64,000 nucleotides of DNA from Bacteroidales bacterium M6 (GTDB lineage: Bacteria; Bacteroidota; Bacteroidia; Bacteroidales; Muribaculaceae): NCBI GenBank assembly GCA_001689485.1, contig LUJQ01000049.1, positions 23,753-87,752 on the forward strand, read 5' to 3'. The notes beneath the pieces were generated by a model. The model worked only from the letters and a program-made list of their open reading frames with translations. It was not told where the DNA came from and ran no database searches. Below are positions 42,396 through 50,772 of this stretch, one piece after another. Each line of letters begins with the position of its first letter. The first letter of the stretch is position 1. Both the position numbers and the translations under genes were made by a program.

Positions 42396-42431
42396 TATGA
42401 TGAATGTTAAACGCGTTTAACATTCATCATA
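42396..42431. repeat. 36-bp perfect palindrome in the divergent intergenic region
   Basis: Half-site TATGATGAATGTTAAACG (42396-42413) is followed without a gap by its exact reverse complement (42414-42431). It sits about 164 bp upstream of the leftward OM operon and 110 bp before a rightward promoter box. Immediately on its left are CAAA (42384-42387) and CAAAATTT (42353-42360), which resemble a leftward -33/-7 pair with a wide spacer. The lack of a loop fits a dimeric regulator site better than a terminator. Confidence 0.7.
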
Positions 42432-42540
42432 CCCTACCTCAAACAGCCGCTAATCATTCCAAACCACAAAACCAACAAACGCCATAGGCTTATCCACTCC
42501 CCATAATGTCGGCACACAGTTATTTATCAGATTTTTTGCT

Positions 42541-42548
42541 TAATTTTG
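42541..42548 (+). promoter_or_regulatory. Promoter box upstream of the DUF4923 gene
   Basis: TAATTTTG followed by GCGC; the predicted start near 42554 gives a leader of about 150 nt to 42704. The -33 region has only TTA at the expected distance. Confidence 0.45.
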
Positions 42549-42598
42549 CGCTAAATAACCCTTTTGAGGTGTTCTTACTATTGGATAATCGGATAACC

Positions 42599-42617
42599 AA
42601 AGCCATCTCGGCTTTTT
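42599..42617 (+). terminator. Terminator-like hairpin within the DUF4923 leader
   Basis: AAAGCC (42599-42604), loop ATCTC, GGCTTT and further T to 42617. It lies 45-60 nt after the predicted transcription start and 87 bp before the gene, so it may act as an attenuator or end a short leader RNA. The stem is short (6 bp). Confidence 0.4.
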
Positions 42618-42703
42618 AGTCAAAGGCGAGATTACTTCAACACCACTTCAGTTTCTATCCGCAGTCCAATCAGGGCACTTTATTTAATATTTTTATAGCA
42701 CTG

Positions 42704-43384
42704 ATGAAAAAATCTGTATCCATCCTCATCGCGGCAGCTATCTTTGCCTCAGCACCAGCCCTCAAAGCCGAACCCGATATTACCGACCTGCTGAAAGGCG
42801 CTGCAGGCGCATTGAAAGGTGGTTCGGGCGAAGGTAGCGGCTCAACCGCCCTCTCAGGTCTCAAAGGCATGGTGGAAGGTCTGATTTCGAAAAGCAATCT
42901 TTCGGAAGCCGACCTCGTCGGCTCATGGCAATATTCAGCTCCTGCTGTAGCATTCCAAAGCGACAACCTGCTTCAGAAAGCCGGCGGGGCGGCAGCAGCC
43001 GGGGTCATAACTGAAAAGCTCGCACCTTATTATTCCAAAGCCGGGATTGACAAACTGACAGCGGTATTTAATAACGACAAAACGTTCAAATTCCAGATTA
43101 ACAAGGTAACGCTCTCCGGAACTTTTGAAAAAGACACCACATCTGAAACAGGCGACTTCATTTTCAATTTCAAGGCAGGCGGGAAAATCCCCGTAGGGAA
43201 ATTCAAAGCCCATGTTGAAAAAGTCGGGTCGAAACTGACCATAACTTTCGACGCGTCAAAGCTCATAACGTTGGTAAATACCATTGCTTCCGTGAGCGGG
43301 CAGTCAACCTTGAAATCCGTGGCATCAATGCTAAATTCCTACGACGGCCTTAACTGCGGATTCGAACTTTCAAAAGCCAGATAA
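42704..43384 (+). CDS. DUF4923 family protein
   Basis: A 226-residue secreted protein with a signal peptide (MKKSVSILIAAAIFASAPALKA). After a Gly/Ser-rich stretch (about 35-50) comes the DUF4923 body, recognised from the LVGSWQYSAPAVAFQSDNLLQKAGG block and a central beta-rich, lipocalin-like region (FKFQINKVTLSGTFEKD, FIFNFKAGGKIPVGKFKAHVE). Function unknown; family members are periplasmic or outer-membrane-associated in Bacteroidales. It ends 30 bp before trkH and may be co-transcribed with the potassium-uptake genes. Confidence 0.82.
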   Translation: MKKSVSILIAAAIFASAPALKAEPDITDLLKGAAGALKGGSGEGSGSTALSGLKGMVEGLISKSNLSEADLVGSWQYSAPAVAFQSDNLLQKAGGAAAAGVITEKLAPYYSKAGIDKLTAVFNNDKTFKFQINKVTLSGTFEKDTTSETGDFIFNFKAGGKIPVGKFKAHVEKVGSKLTITFDASKLITLVNTIASVSGQSTLKSVASMLNSYDGLNCGFELSKAR

Positions 43385-43414
43385 CACAAGGCTCACAAAT
43401 ATAACACCACAGAA

Positions 43415-45277
43415 GTGGGGAAAAATCCTACATTGCAAAAGCTGAAACAGAGGTGGCACATTGCAAAGCACGCCTACCTCAGGTTCACGTGCCGGTTCAC
43501 TTCGGCAATCCGGGCCATATCGAACGTTACCGGGGCGGCAGCATTCGTTGCGTCTGTAGTATGCATTGTGGGGTTGATTATCTACTTCGGATTTGAACAC
43601 ACCCCTGCTGAGAACCGCTTTCTCGTCAGGTTGCTGCGAGTTTCACAGATTGTGTTTCTCATAAACATAATCTACAATCTGGTATTCAATTTCCGGCAGA
43701 CCATAAACCGCACCAGGATAATAAAATGGGTGGTCGACATAGGCGTGCTCGCCACCTTGTTGCCACTGGTCTACCCCCACCCGGAAAATCCATGGATTCC
43801 GTTTCTTGAGAAACTGCTCTATAGCAATGCATTCCTTTTCCCAGTACTGGCAGCCTACTCAGCCGTAGATGTGTCATATGGTGTGGTGAAAATGCTGGGC
43901 AAACGAACCAACCCGTCGCTCATCCTGTCGGTCAGTTTCCTGCTTTTCATAATCGTAGGGGCCTTCCTGCTGATGATGCCCAAATGCACGGTGCAAGGCA
44001 TAAGCTTTGTGGATTCGCTTTTCGTGGCTACCTCGGCTGTTTGCATAACCGGGCTGACAACTGTCGACGTCTCACAGACATTCACCCCTACCGGCCTCAT
44101 AGTGTTAGCCGTACTGATTCAGACCGGCGGCCTGGGAGTCATGACCTTCACAAGCTTTTTCGCATTATTTTTCAGCGGCGACACTTCAATCTACAGTCAA
44201 TTGATGGTCAAGGATATGATTTATTCAAAAACCATCAACGCACTCCTTCCGACCCTCCTTTACATCCTGGGATTCACGTTAGTGATAGAGGCATTCGGTG
44301 CCGTAGCCATATTCCTGTGCGTCCACGGGACTCTCGGCATGACTACGGAGCAGGAAGCCGTATTTTCCGCATTCCATTCACTCTCGGCATTCTGCAACGC
44401 AGGCTTTTCCAACATCGAAGGAGGGCTATCGAACCCTCTGCTTCTGCATTCAGACCAGTCGGTCTATCTAGTTGCAAGTTCATTGATTCTCGCAGGCGGC
44501 ATAGGGTTCCCAATCCTGGTGAATTTCAAGACGGCAATCGGACACCGTTGCAGCCGGTTATGGCAAAGGCTTACACGCACAGGCGGCCGCAAAAAGCAAG
44601 CCCACATCTACGACCTCAATACAAAGATAGTGCTTGTAACCACCGCATTCGTCACTATAGCAAGCACATTGCTGTTCCTGCTATTCGAATATGACAACGC
44701 ACTGGCCGGTATGACGCTTCGCGACAAAATTATCCAGTCGGTGTTTAACTCGTTCGTTCCACGTTCATCGGGATTCTCATCCGTCAATCCTGCCGGATTC
44801 CTGAACATAACACTGATAATGTTTGTAGTGCTGATGTGGATAGGCGGGGCATCGCAATCCACAGCAGGCGGCATAAAGGTCAACACCCTGGCCGCCATGA
44901 TTCTGAACCTCAAAGCCGTGGTACTTGGCCGAGACCGTGTCACAGCCTTCCGGCGCACCATCTCGGTTCCGTCGTTACGCAGGGCACATGCCGTAATCGG
45001 GCTGTCGGTTCTCGCCTATATTTTCTACGCCATGCTGATAATGTGGCTGGAACCGGATCTAGGCACCCGAGCCCTCCTGTATGAGGCAGCATCTGCCCTG
45101 TTCACAGTAGGTTCTTCCCTAGGCATAACACCGATGCTTGGAACATCGTCAAAAATACTTTTGTGTACGGCAATGTTCCTTGGGCGTGTGGGAATAATCT
45201 CACTGCTCATAGGCATAGTGGGAACGCATACCGACCCGCCCGCACGTTATCCGTCCGACAACATAATAATCAACTGA
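43415..45277 (+). CDS. trkH: TrkH/KtrB family potassium uptake subunit
   Basis: A 620-residue membrane protein whose four pore-loop repeats are visible: TSAVCITGLTTVD, SLSAFCNAGFSN, SFVPRSSGFSSVN and SQSTAGGIKVNT. Together they form the K+ filter (conserved Gly in each). The N-terminal region adds extra membrane segments before the pore core, as in Bacteroidetes TrkH. The start is a GTG at 43415, since no ATG precedes the first membrane segment; a TTG at 43433 is an alternative. It pairs with the NAD-binding TrkA protein 23 bp downstream. Confidence 0.9.
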   Translation: MGKNPTLQKLKQRWHIAKHAYLRFTCRFTSAIRAISNVTGAAAFVASVVCIVGLIIYFGFEHTPAENRFLVRLLRVSQIVFLINIIYNLVFNFRQTINRTRIIKWVVDIGVLATLLPLVYPHPENPWIPFLEKLLYSNAFLFPVLAAYSAVDVSYGVVKMLGKRTNPSLILSVSFLLFIIVGAFLLMMPKCTVQGISFVDSLFVATSAVCITGLTTVDVSQTFTPTGLIVLAVLIQTGGLGVMTFTSFFALFFSGDTSIYSQLMVKDMIYSKTINALLPTLLYILGFTLVIEAFGAVAIFLCVHGTLGMTTEQEAVFSAFHSLSAFCNAGFSNIEGGLSNPLLLHSDQSVYLVASSLILAGGIGFPILVNFKTAIGHRCSRLWQRLTRTGGRKKQAHIYDLNTKIVLVTTAFVTIASTLLFLLFEYDNALAGMTLRDKIIQSVFNSFVPRSSGFSSVNPAGFLNITLIMFVVLMWIGGASQSTAGGIKVNTLAAMILNLKAVVLGRDRVTAFRRTISVPSLRRAHAVIGLSVLAYIFYAMLIMWLEPDLGTRALLYEAASALFTVGSSLGITPMLGTSSKILLCTAMFLGRVGIISLLIGIVGTHTDPPARYPSDNIIIN

Positions 45278-45300
45278 CACAAATTAAAATATCCCCGACT

Positions 45301-45990
45301 ATGCGCTACCTTGTGATAGGACTCGGCATTTACGGCACCAACCTTGCCAAAGACCTCACCGACATGGGGCATGAGGTTATCGGAGCCGATGTGAAGGCTT
45401 CAAACGTCGATTCGATAAAGGACTATATATCCACAGCCTACATTTTAGATGCCACCGACGAGACAGCCATAGGGGTACTCCCGCTTAAAAACGTCGACCT
45501 TGTAATAGTTGCCATCGGCGAAAATTTCGGGGCAAGCATCAAGACAGTGGCACTCCTGCGCAAGCTGGGGGTACGTAACATTTATGCACGCGCCATCGAC
45601 GGGCTTCACCGCGCCATCCTGGAGGGAATGAAAGTAGATAACATCCTTAATCCCGAAAAACGTGCGGCAAACGACCTTGTGAACGAAATGGAACTCGGCA
45701 CAGGTGTTGAGACCTTGCGCGTCGACAAGGATTACTACATCATGCGGTTTGCAGCACCGGCCTATTTCTTCACAATGAAGTATGCCGAAATGACTCCCGA
45801 CGAGATATTCGGGCTGACGCTTGTAGCGGCATCACGTCCCACTCCGACAACAAACATAATCGGAATCGAGTCACAGGAACTCACACGCATCGACACTTCC
45901 GCGACATCATCCGAAAGAGTGACCCAAGGCGACGTAATCACATGCATCGGCACCGCAAAGAACTACCGCACCCTGTTCCGACACATATGA
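45301..45990 (+). CDS. trkA: TrkA/KtrA family NAD-binding potassium channel regulator
   Basis: A 229-residue cytosolic RCK protein that gates TrkH. The N-terminal Rossmann domain carries GLGIYGTNLAKDL (GxGxxG) and ends near residue 140; the C-terminal RCK-C (TrkA-C) part follows. Only one RCK repeat is present, so the protein resembles KtrA more than the duplicated E. coli TrkA. The ORF is open to 45163 but would overlap trkH; the ATG at 45301 gives the usual MRYLVIGLG start. Confidence 0.92.
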   Translation: MRYLVIGLGIYGTNLAKDLTDMGHEVIGADVKASNVDSIKDYISTAYILDATDETAIGVLPLKNVDLVIVAIGENFGASIKTVALLRKLGVRNIYARAIDGLHRAILEGMKVDNILNPEKRAANDLVNEMELGTGVETLRVDKDYYIMRFAAPAYFFTMKYAEMTPDEIFGLTLVAASRPTPTTNIIGIESQELTRIDTSATSSERVTQGDVITCIGTAKNYRTLFRHI

Positions 45991-46043
45991 GACAAAACAG
46001 TCCCCGTCCCGCCACCTGAACGGTAATTGCCACCGAAGCAGGA

Positions 46044-47363
46044 TTACGCAAGGAACAGCTTGTCGGTCAAAGCATTCAACGCCCTGACTTTGTCCTCTTT
46101 CTTTACAAGGAATGAAATGTTATAATTGGAACCGCCATAAGAAATCATACGCACCGGGATTTCCCGCAGGGCATCTATAGCCTTTGCTTCAAAACCTCGG
46201 TTGTGCCATTCCAAATCGCCTACCACGCAGATTATCACCATGTCGTAATCAACCGTAACCGTGCCTATTTCCTTAAGCTCGTCGATGATATGCTCCAATT
46301 TCAACGGATTGTCGATAGTCACAGAGATACCGACCTCCGATGTTGCAATCATGTCGATAGGACGGTTGTAATTATCGAAAATTTCAAACACGCGGTGAAT
46401 GAAACCAGATGCAAGGAGCATCCGCGACGACCGTATTTTAACCGCGATTACACCGTCCTTGGCTGCCACAGCCTTAATTGACCGCGAATGCACCGTGTTG
46501 TAAATCAATGTCCCGCGAGCCTCCGGCTCCATGGTGTTGAGCACCCTTATCGGTATATTGTTAAGCTTTGCAGGCATCACGCATGACGGGTGAAGGATTT
46601 TAGCCCCGAAATAAGCCAGTTCGGCGGCCTCGTCGAAGTGCAGTTCGGCAACAGGCTCGGTTTTATCCACATAACGCGGGTCATTGTTATGCATCCCGTC
46701 GATATCGGTCCATATTTCGATTTCCTCAGCGTTTATGGCCGCCCCGATAAGCGACGCCGTAAGGTCGCTACCGCCACGTTGAAGGTTGTCGGTATCCCCC
46801 TTATGGTTGCGGCAGATGAACCCTTGGGTAACATACAGATCTGCTTCGGGATTAGCTTCGAGCATGGGGGTCAGCTTAAGCGTTATATAATCCACATCAG
46901 CCTCACCGTTATGGTCGGTGCGCATGAAATCCAATGCCGGAAGCCAAACGGAGTTGAAACCCTGTTCGTGAAGATAAAAATCCATAAGGGCCGTCGACAT
47001 CAGCTCACCTTGAGCCAGTATTTCTTTTTCATGGATTTCAGAAAATTCATCGACATGGGTAAACGAACGTATATAAGCGAAAATAGCTGCTATACGCTCA
47101 ACAGCAGCCTGCCTCAGGTCATTATCCTCAAGAAGCTCGGAAACCACCGCATCGTAACGCTTCTCCAAACTGTTTATGGTAACTTTGGCACCGTTGATAT
47201 TGCGTTTATACAGGTAATCGGCAATCTCCACAAGGGCATTCGTTGTGCCTGACATTGCCGAAAGCACTATTATATTGGCGCCACGCCCGGTTATGAGGCG
47301 GGCCACTTCCTTTATGCGTGAGGCACTACCTACGGATGTGCCACCGAATTTCAAAACTTTCAT
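46044..47363 (-). CDS. Aspartate kinase (monofunctional)
   Basis: A 439-residue aspartate kinase. The N-terminal KFGGTSVGSASRIKEV (4-19) and the RGGSDLTASLIGAAI catalytic segment (about 197) are intact, and two ACT domains occupy about 305-439, the site of feedback control. It phosphorylates aspartate as the entry to lysine, threonine, methionine and diaminopimelate synthesis. There is no fused homoserine dehydrogenase. It converges with trkA (gap 53 bp) and is downstream of ftsE by 75 bp in the same direction. Confidence 0.93.
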   Translation of the reverse strand: MKVLKFGGTSVGSASRIKEVARLITGRGANIIVLSAMSGTTNALVEIADYLYKRNINGAKVTINSLEKRYDAVVSELLEDNDLRQAAVERIAAIFAYIRSFTHVDEFSEIHEKEILAQGELMSTALMDFYLHEQGFNSVWLPALDFMRTDHNGEADVDYITLKLTPMLEANPEADLYVTQGFICRNHKGDTDNLQRGGSDLTASLIGAAINAEEIEIWTDIDGMHNNDPRYVDKTEPVAELHFDEAAELAYFGAKILHPSCVMPAKLNNIPIRVLNTMEPEARGTLIYNTVHSRSIKAVAAKDGVIAVKIRSSRMLLASGFIHRVFEIFDNYNRPIDMIATSEVGISVTIDNPLKLEHIIDELKEIGTVTVDYDMVIICVVGDLEWHNRGFEAKAIDALREIPVRMISYGGSNYNISFLVKKEDKVRALNALTDKLFLA

Positions 47364-47438
47364 TTTGTAAGTTTACGGATTTTTATGGAAAATTTTCGGG
47401 GAATACACCCCCGGACAACAGTGGTCTGACGGAATAAG

Positions 47439-48116
47439 TCAGACAGCATAACCGGCACAATCGGCGAGCTGCTTGTTATCGCAACGAATCACCCTTGCCG
47501 GATACTGTTCTACCAATTGAAGGTTATGGGTGGCCATTATAACGGCAGTGCCCATTTCGGCGATTTCACGAAGATGCTTCACGATATGGTCGCCGGTTGC
47601 AGGGTCAAGGTTACCTGTAGGCTCGTCGGCCAATATCAGTTTGGGCTTGTTGAGCAGTGCCCGTGCTATCACGATACGCTGCTGTTCGCCGCCGGAAAGT
47701 TCATGAGGCATTTTATATGATTTCGTACCCATCCCCACCTGCCTGAGTACCTCATCGATGCGCTCATCCTTGGCCGCACGGTCGCGCCACCCGGTGGCAT
47801 CAAGCACAAATCTTAGGTTATCATAGACGTTACGGTCGGTCAGAAGCTGGAAATCCTGGAAAACAATCCCTATCTCCCTTCGCAACATGGGGATATCCTT
47901 ACGCCTGATTCCCACCAGGTCATAATCCATAACACGGGCATCGCCGGTCATAACAGGGATTTCGGCATACATCGACTTAAGCAAACTCGATTTGCCGCTA
48001 CCCACCTTCCCTATAAGGTAGACAAACTCCCCTTCCTTAAGGACCAGGTCGACATGCTTCAGCACAACCAGCTCTTTACGAAGGATTTCCACATCTTTAT
48101 ATTCGACTACGTTCAT
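47439..48116 (-). CDS. ftsE: Cell-division ATP-binding protein FtsE
   Basis: A 225-residue ABC ATPase: Walker A GKVGSGKSS (about 36), Q-loop FQDFQLL, signature LSGGEQQRIVIARAL, Walker B ILADEPTGNLD and the H-loop ATHNLQL. With FtsX it signals to peptidoglycan hydrolases at the division site. FtsX is about 30 kb away on the same strand at 17,109-17,981. The frame is open to 48200; the ATG at 48116 gives the family start and lies after a TAATTTTG promoter box on the minus strand. Confidence 0.88.
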   Translation of the reverse strand: MNVVEYKDVEILRKELVVLKHVDLVLKEGEFVYLIGKVGSGKSSLLKSMYAEIPVMTGDARVMDYDLVGIRRKDIPMLRREIGIVFQDFQLLTDRNVYDNLRFVLDATGWRDRAAKDERIDEVLRQVGMGTKSYKMPHELSGGEQQRIVIARALLNKPKLILADEPTGNLDPATGDHIVKHLREIAEMGTAVIMATHNLQLVEQYPARVIRCDNKQLADCAGYAV

Positions 48117-48148
48117 ACTGCTTTTTCGCCACTTAAGAAATATCGATG

Positions 48149-48156
48149 CAAAATTA
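48149..48156 (-). promoter_or_regulatory. Promoter box for ftsE
   Basis: CAAAATTA on the plus strand is TAATTTTG on the minus strand, 32 bp before the ftsE ATG. The -33 element is not clear. Confidence 0.4.
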
Positions 48157-48289
48157 GTACAATCCGCCCCATTGATAACCGAATAATCTTCAGTTAACAC
48201 TTTTTAACCCACATAATTACTGCCAGAGGCCATCTCGCACAATCGCCATAACCGCATACCTAAAAATGGATAAAAAATGGGATAAAGGA

Positions 48290-48319
48290 TTGTTTTATGT
48301 GATTTTTCCACTAATTTTG
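48290..48319 (+). promoter_or_regulatory. Promoter for tig
   Basis: TTGT at 48290-48293 and TAATTTTG at 48312-48319 are 18 bp apart. Predicted start near 48325; the leader to 48373 is about 48 nt and A-rich. Confidence 0.6.
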
Positions 48320-48372
48320 CACCTTGAAAAATAACGTCAATATTTAACAACAACATAAAAACGTTTCATTTT

Positions 48373-49731
48373 ATGCAAGTTACGCTCGAAAAGACCGGCG
48401 ACCTCGAAGGCCGTGTAAAGGTCGAAGTAACCCAGAACGACTATCTCGACAAGGTAAACAAAGAACTTAAGGAAATAGGCCGCACCCGCGTAATCCCCGG
48501 GTTCCGCAAAGGTCATGTAAGCATCGACCAGCTCCGCCGCCGTTTCGGGAAAGAAGTCAAGAGCCACGTTCTCAACGAAGAGGTTTACCGCTCCGTAATC
48601 GAATATATCCGTGAAAACAAACTCGAGGTTCTCGGCGAGCCGCTACCCGTCGAAGTAAAGGAAATCAACCTTGACGACACTGACTACACCTTTGAATACG
48701 AAGTCGGTCTCGCACCGGCTATCGAAGCCAATATCGACAAGGAAATCACCGTGCCCTTCTACACCATCGAGGTTTCCGACGAAATGGTAAAGGAGCAGGA
48801 CACAGCGCTCTGCGAGCGTTTCGGCGCACAAGTTCCCGGAGAGGAAGTAGATGCCAAAGCCCTTGTGAAAGGTGCAATCATGCAGCTTAACGCCGACGGC
48901 ACAGTGAACACCGAAGAAAACGCCATACAGGTTGTCGACGGCATCGTAGCCCCCATGTATTTCACCGACAAAGACCAGGCTGCCCTGTTCCTCGGCAAGA
49001 AAGTGGGCGACAAAGTGGTTTTCAACCCCTTCAGGACATGCAACGGCAACGCCGCCGAACTCGCTTCGATGCTTCACATCGAAAAAGACCGCACAGCCGA
49101 AGTAACCGGCGATTTCGAAATGGCCATCTCCGAAATCATCGTACTCAAACCGGCTGAACACGGCGAGGAATTCTATAAGGAAGTATTCCCCGGCAACACC
49201 GTTACAACGGAGGAGGAATATTTTGCAGAACTCCGCAAAATGATTGCCTCACAGCTCCTCCCCAACAGCGACCACCTTTTCAACCGCGACGTTCAGAAAG
49301 AACTGATGACCCGTTTCGGCAACTTCGACCTGCCTGCGGAATTCCTGAAAAAATGGCTTGTGGCACGCAACGAAGGGCTGACCGCCGAAAACGTCAATGA
49401 GGAATACGACAAGATGGCCCCCTCTATCCGATGGGAGCTTCTCCGTGGCAAAATCGCCGAAAACCTCGATATCAAGGTCACAGACGACGACATGCTGCAA
49501 TTCGCCAAAGCCCTTGCTTTCCAGCAATTCGCACAGTACGGCATGACCAATATGGACGACGAGACCATCACCAACTACGCCCGCCGCATCCTCGAAGACA
49601 AGAACTATCTGGGACGCATGCGTGAAGACGTTGGCAACCGCAAGCTCTTCAACGCAATCAAAGCCCTGGTCAACCTCGATGCCAAAGCCGTAAGCCTCGA
49701 TGAATTCAAGGCTCTCGCACAGGCAGAGTAA
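48373..49731 (+). CDS. tig: Trigger factor
   Basis: Trigger factor is the ribosome-bound chaperone. The 452-residue protein has the N-terminal ribosome-binding domain with the loop VIPGFRKGHVSIDQLRRRFG (the GFRxGxxP region, here GFRKGHVS) at about 42-61, a mid domain without an obvious catalytic FKBP pattern, and a C-terminal helical arm domain (from about 270). The lack of a recognisable PPIase site is common in Bacteroidetes trigger factors. Codon use is strongly biased, suggesting high expression. A long hairpin follows the stop, and clpP-clpX follow as the usual tig-clpP-clpX order. Confidence 0.9.
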   Translation: MQVTLEKTGDLEGRVKVEVTQNDYLDKVNKELKEIGRTRVIPGFRKGHVSIDQLRRRFGKEVKSHVLNEEVYRSVIEYIRENKLEVLGEPLPVEVKEINLDDTDYTFEYEVGLAPAIEANIDKEITVPFYTIEVSDEMVKEQDTALCERFGAQVPGEEVDAKALVKGAIMQLNADGTVNTEENAIQVVDGIVAPMYFTDKDQAALFLGKKVGDKVVFNPFRTCNGNAAELASMLHIEKDRTAEVTGDFEMAISEIIVLKPAEHGEEFYKEVFPGNTVTTEEEYFAELRKMIASQLLPNSDHLFNRDVQKELMTRFGNFDLPAEFLKKWLVARNEGLTAENVNEEYDKMAPSIRWELLRGKIAENLDIKVTDDDMLQFAKALAFQQFAQYGMTNMDDETITNYARRILEDKNYLGRMREDVGNRKLFNAIKALVNLDAKAVSLDEFKALAQAE

Positions 49732-49775
49732 CACCTGATTCAATGCCCCGGCAAAACCAGCAGGGCAAACAACAT

Positions 49776-49815
49776 ACGGAACCGCCATGGAATATTTCCT
49801 TCAAGGCGGTTCCGT
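49776..49815 (+). terminator. Hairpin terminator after tig
   Basis: ACGGAACCGCC (49776-49786) pairs with GGCGGTTCCGT (49805-49815), with an inner GGAA/TTCC stem, and a T-rich tail (TTTATATT). It separates tig from the clpPX promoter. Confidence 0.75.
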
Positions 49816-49942
49816 TTATATTCAAAGCTTTACATATCCATACCCGAATACCGGCCCTAAAATGGCAGACGAAATAGCGTCACAGCATATTCCGCCCATA
49901 ATTTTTATCAGATTTTTGGAGAATGTTATGGAAAAAATGTAT

Positions 49943-49950
49943 TATCTTTG
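49943..49950 (+). promoter_or_regulatory. Promoter box for clpP-clpX
   Basis: TATCTTTG matches TAnnTTTG, 36 bp before the clpP ATG at 49987. The nearest TTTG (49915-49918) is 24 bp upstream, a longer spacer than usual. Confidence 0.45.
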
Positions 49951-49986
49951 AATTATAAAAACACCGGAAATAAATTTTCTACATTC

Positions 49987-50682
49987 ATGAGTCATAACAA
50001 CAACGATTTTCGCAATTATGCGGTGAAGCATCTCGGCATGAACGGACTGGCATTGGACCAATTCACTTCAGCCACAAACCACGCCATCCGCTCAAGCTAT
50101 ATCTCCCCCACCATCATCGAGGAACGACAACTCAATGTGGCCCAGATGGATGTGTTCTCACGACTTATGATGGACCGCATCATATTCCTGGGAACCGACG
50201 TCAACGACTACACCGCCAACGTAATCCAGGCACAGCTGCTCTATCTCGACTCTGCCGACCCAGGCAAGGATGTGTCGATTTACATCAACTCACCCGGCGG
50301 CTCGGTTTATGCAGGTCTCGGAATCTATGACACGATGCAATATATTTCAAGCGACGTGGCAACCATATGCACCGGCATGGCTGCTTCGATGGCCGCAGTG
50401 CTCCTCGTTGCAGGAACCAAAGGCAAACGATTTGCCCTTAACCATTCGCGTGTGATGATTCACCAGCCTATGGGCGGGGCACAGGGACAGGCTTCCGACA
50501 TCGAGATTACAGCCCGCGAAATCCAAAAGCTCAAAAAGGAACTCTACCACATCATCGCCGACCATTCCGGCCAGCCCTTTGAAAAAGTGGAACGCGATTC
50601 CGACCGTGACTACTGGATGAATTCTATCGAAGCCAAAGAATACGGCATGATTGACGAAGTCCTCGTCAAAGCACGCCATTGA
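49987..50682 (+). CDS. clpP: ATP-dependent Clp protease proteolytic subunit
   Basis: A 231-residue serine protease. The nucleophile is Ser134 in GMAASMAA, the histidine is His159 in RVMIHQPMGG, and the aspartate lies in SDRDYWM near 210. About 35 extra residues precede the usual ClpP core, which begins around SPTIIEERQ. It assembles as tetradecamers and works with ClpX, the next gene. An ORF start at 49948 would fall inside the promoter box, so 49987 is chosen. Confidence 0.94.
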   Translation: MSHNNNDFRNYAVKHLGMNGLALDQFTSATNHAIRSSYISPTIIEERQLNVAQMDVFSRLMMDRIIFLGTDVNDYTANVIQAQLLYLDSADPGKDVSIYINSPGGSVYAGLGIYDTMQYISSDVATICTGMAASMAAVLLVAGTKGKRFALNHSRVMIHQPMGGAQGQASDIEITAREIQKLKKELYHIIADHSGQPFEKVERDSDRDYWMNSIEAKEYGMIDEVLVKARH

Positions 50683-50772
50683 TATCCCCCTGCAGAAACC
50701 AAACCCAACAACCGGCATGGCGGCAATTATACTAACCCCGCCAATGCCTTGCAGTTACGCAAAAACACTTAA

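Noticed and set aside
42396..42431. Reading the 36-bp palindrome as an ordinary terminator
   Set aside because: It has no loop, no U-tract on either side, and lies between divergent rather than convergent genes.
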